51,096 bases of DNA from assembly GCA_947457925.1 (NCBI GenBank), contig CANGYA010000008.1, positions 1 through 51,096 on the forward strand. Direction: 5' to 3'. Of this stretch, positions 49,482 to 51,096 are shown in pieces (position 1 is the first letter of the stretch; each line of letters begins with the position of its first letter). A program made the translations under genes and the position numbers. The notes under the pieces were generated by a model. That model searched no databases. It saw only the letters and a program-made list of their open reading frames with translations, and was not told the DNA's origin. This DNA is from Cytophagales bacterium (GTDB taxonomy: Bacteria > Bacteroidota > Bacteroidia > Cytophagales > Thermoflexibacteraceae).

Positions 49482-49760
49482 CTGTAGAACGGACTTTAGT
49501 CCAATGCTGTTCAGCTAAGAAATTAAATTATATTTTTTAATCATTTGATTATCAAGTAATTAATTTTTTAGTTCCGTTAGGAACGAAATATTTATAGAAA
49601 AATTGAACCACAACTTCTTCCAAGTGCCGTAGGCACGAAACATATCGTGCCTACGGCACTTGGAGGAAGAAGAAATAACATTACTATAAATATTACGTGC
49701 CTATGGCACTTAAAATACTTTTATTAGCTTAATAGCATTGGACTAAAGTCCGTTCTACAG
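49482..49760. repeat. Nested REP-like composite: 27-bp inverted pair around other palindromes (copy B5)
   Basis: Outer arms CTGTAGAACGGACTTTAGTC... (49482-49508) and its exact 27-bp reverse complement at 49734-49760. Inside the 225-nt interior lies a second family: GTTCCGTTAGGAACGAAATA (49571 on), the hairpin CCAAGTGCCGTAGGCACGA / TCGTGCCTACGGCACTTGG (about 49620-49662), and a reversed copy with ATTACGTGCCTATGGCACTT near 49692-49711; all end in ATATTTATAG-like tails. It fills most of the 385-nt gap between the acyltransferase and CoA-binding genes. No ORF. Confidence 0.75.
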
Positions 49761-49850
49761 AAAACTAATTTTGTGGAATAATAGAAGCAAAAGCTGTAAA
49801 AGGTAGTTTTTGAAAATAAATTTCACTTTCAAGCACATCATTTTAGCAAT

Positions 49851-50216
49851 ATGGCAACGAAAAAAACATTAATCATTGGAGCATCTGAAAACCCCGAAAG
49901 ATACGCCTACAAAGCTGCCCACAGTTTGGTACAACACAACCACCCGATTGTGAATGTAGGTATCAAAAGTGGCGTAGTGGCAGGTGAGCAAATACACACT
50001 GATAAACCTATTTTAGCAGATATAGACACCATTACCTTGTACGTAGGGGCAAAAAATCAGCCTGAATGGTACGATTATATCTTGAAAACAAAGCCTAAGA
50101 GGTTGATTTTTAACCCTAATACAGAAAACCCAGAATTGTCTAACTTGGCGACTGCCGCAGGTATAGAACCCGTAGAGGCTTGTACCTTAGTACTCTTAGC
50201 CACAGGGCAATATTAG
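49851..50216 (+). CDS. CoA-binding domain protein
   Basis: 121 aa, one Rossmann-like CoA_binding_2 domain. TLIIGASENPERYAYKAAHS at ~5-24 forms the nucleotide-binding turn, then VNVGIKSGVVAGEQIH, DTITLYVGAKNQPEWYDYI, and RLIFNPNTENPEL with VEACTLVLLATGQY at the end (Cys in the conserved EACT). Homologous to the N-terminal part of succinyl-CoA ligase alpha-like proteins and to YccU. Binds CoA in the family; no enzyme activity is established. Lies 80 nt upstream of upp on the same strand. Confidence 0.87.
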   Translation: MATKKTLIIGASENPERYAYKAAHSLVQHNHPIVNVGIKSGVVAGEQIHTDKPILADIDTITLYVGAKNQPEWYDYILKTKPKRLIFNPNTENPELSNLATAAGIEPVEACTLVLLATGQY

Positions 50217-50296
50217 GCTTGTGATTGTTTGGTTTTCTGAAAAAAAATGCAATTTTTGTTACCACAAAAAACAAAAGCCACTAAACTACTCTTGCC

Positions 50297-50941
50297 ATGT
50301 TTGTTCTTCATCATGTTCCCTCTATTGCCAATCAATTTTTAGCTGATATGCGAGATGTGCATATTCAGAAAGACAGTATGCGTTTTCGTAAAAATTTAGA
50401 AAGAGTTGGCGAAATTTTGGCGTATGAAATCTCCAAAAAATTAGAGTACGTCCACCGCACTATTCACACCCCATTAGGCTATGCCGAAACGAAGATGTTG
50501 AAAGAACAGCCTGTTTTGGTCTGTGTGTTGCGTGCTGGCTTACCGTTTTATCAAGGTTTTTTGAATTTTTTTGATGAAGCCGAAAACAGTTTTATTGGGG
50601 CGTATCGCAGCAAACCTACAACTACCCATGATTTTGACATAGAACTGCACTACCTTACTTCGCCAAATATAGAAGGCAAAACGGTGATTATCATAGACCC
50701 AATGCTGGCTACAGGTAGGTCTTTTGTCAAAACGTATCAGGCTCTTTTACAGCATGGTAAGCCCGAAAAACTGCACATTGCTGCCGTCATAGCCAGTGAA
50801 CAAGGATTAAAGTACATTCAAGAAAATCTGCCTACTCACGAGCTTTGGGTGGGAGATGTGGACAAAGACCTTAACGAAAAATATTACATTATCCCAGGGC
50901 TGGGAGATGCAGGAGATTTGGCGTTTGGGAGTAAATTGTAG
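50297..50941 (+). CDS. upp: Uracil phosphoribosyltransferase
   Basis: 214 aa, type I phosphoribosyltransferase. MRFRKNLERVGEILAYEISK, VLVCVLRAGLPFYQGFLNFF near 74-93, GAYRSKPTT, and the PRPP loop VIIIDPMLATGRSFVKTY near 128-145; the closing VGDVDKDLNEKYYIIPGLGDAGDLAFG is the uracil-binding end of UPRTases. It makes UMP from uracil and PRPP in pyrimidine salvage. Length is typical. Confidence 0.93.
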   Translation: MFVLHHVPSIANQFLADMRDVHIQKDSMRFRKNLERVGEILAYEISKKLEYVHRTIHTPLGYAETKMLKEQPVLVCVLRAGLPFYQGFLNFFDEAENSFIGAYRSKPTTTHDFDIELHYLTSPNIEGKTVIIIDPMLATGRSFVKTYQALLQHGKPEKLHIAAVIASEQGLKYIQENLPTHELWVGDVDKDLNEKYYIIPGLGDAGDLAFGSKL

Positions 50942-51034
50942 AAGTTTTAATATTACTAGACAAAACTCCATAAAACTTTGAAAATGAGAGGCTTAGTTTT
51001 ACTTTTAAGTTTACCAAGACAAAAAAAGTAGCTA

Positions 51035-51096
51035 ATGCACTCTCATATTCGCCAATTTATCTCAAAAAACGTAGAAATACGCAAAAGTGTGGCAGA
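51035..51096 (+). CDS. Start of an ORF running off the window, unidentified
   Basis: ATG at 51035 opens 20 codons (MHSHIRQFISKNVEIRKSVA) to the window edge without a stop. The amphipathic helix would suit the N-terminus of several families, such as SIS-domain sugar isomerases, but this is too short to assign. Confidence 0.35.
   Translation, partial: MHSHIRQFISKNVEIRKSVA

Overview
The window reads as a chromosomal segment from a low-GC Bacteroidota bacterium, probably of the Cytophagia/Cytophagales kind. The evidence is: type IX secretion parts (a PorV homologue, a TPR/propeller/CRD/OmpA protein with PorE architecture, a 1605-residue surface protein with a type B sorting domain), a TonB receptor with an N-terminal carboxypeptidase-regulatory domain, TPR-SpoIIE phosphatases, lack of evident Shine-Dalgarno sites, and several promoters of the Bacteroidota form TTTG-N19/20-TAnnTTTG. 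No rRNA, tRNA, CRISPR array, phage or intact insertion sequence was recognised.

Layout. 1-5.4 kb: 3' end of an M1 aminopeptidase-like gene, a two-CCG-domain Fe-S protein, a TonB receptor, and a regulator/membrane protein/TPR-lipoprotein group that carries two copies of one palindromic operator. 5.6-10.7 kb: PorE-like OmpA protein, STAS anti-anti-sigma protein and TPR-SpoIIE phosphatase, i.e. cell envelope plus partner-switching signalling. 10.9-12.6 kb: an ArnT-like membrane glycosyltransferase. 12.7-17.0 kb: the most unusual region. A HExxH lipoprotein is followed on the same strand by a lipoprotein whose ATG lies inside the last codons of the metalloprotease gene. Downstream, three more shortened copies of the metalloprotease tail occur, each with its own ATG and the same overlapping ATG leading into another lipoprotein; the last of these lipoproteins is a 19-residue remnant. 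Near-identical hairpins separate the units. 17.1-22.4 kb: small HTH protein, THUMP-like methyltransferase, a second TPR-SpoIIE phosphatase broken by an in-frame TGA, and a TPR lipoprotein.

22.8-37.6 kb: Ppx/GppA phosphatase, then a surface polysaccharide locus: RmlC, two sugar C-methyltransferase-like proteins, two NAD-dependent epimerases, two GT2 and one GT4 glycosyltransferases, a DegT aminotransferase, an ATP-grasp ligase, a metallophosphoesterase and a PhyH-like dioxygenase, with a PD-(D/E)XK-like ORF in between. The part from about 28.3 to 35.6 kb is visibly more AT-rich than its flanks and carries several MITE-like palindromes, suggesting a later-acquired block. 37.6-51.1 kb: GreA/GreB-like protein, dxs, porV, nadD, the large type B T9SS substrate, a PARG-like protein, an acyltransferase, a CoA-binding protein, upp and the start of another ORF.

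Intergenic space is rich in small palindromes of at least three families (ACCTATAAGG hairpins directly after stop codons; REP-like CTGTAG...CTTTAG inverted pairs; a GTnCC-TAGG-ATATTTATAG type), plus four MITE-like elements of 84-176 nt. The strongest leads are the metalloprotease-tail/lipoprotein cassette array, the heptanucleotide repeat at the metalloprotease start codon (potential phase switch), the shared operator at 4.4 and 5.45 kb, and the nonsense-split phosphatase.
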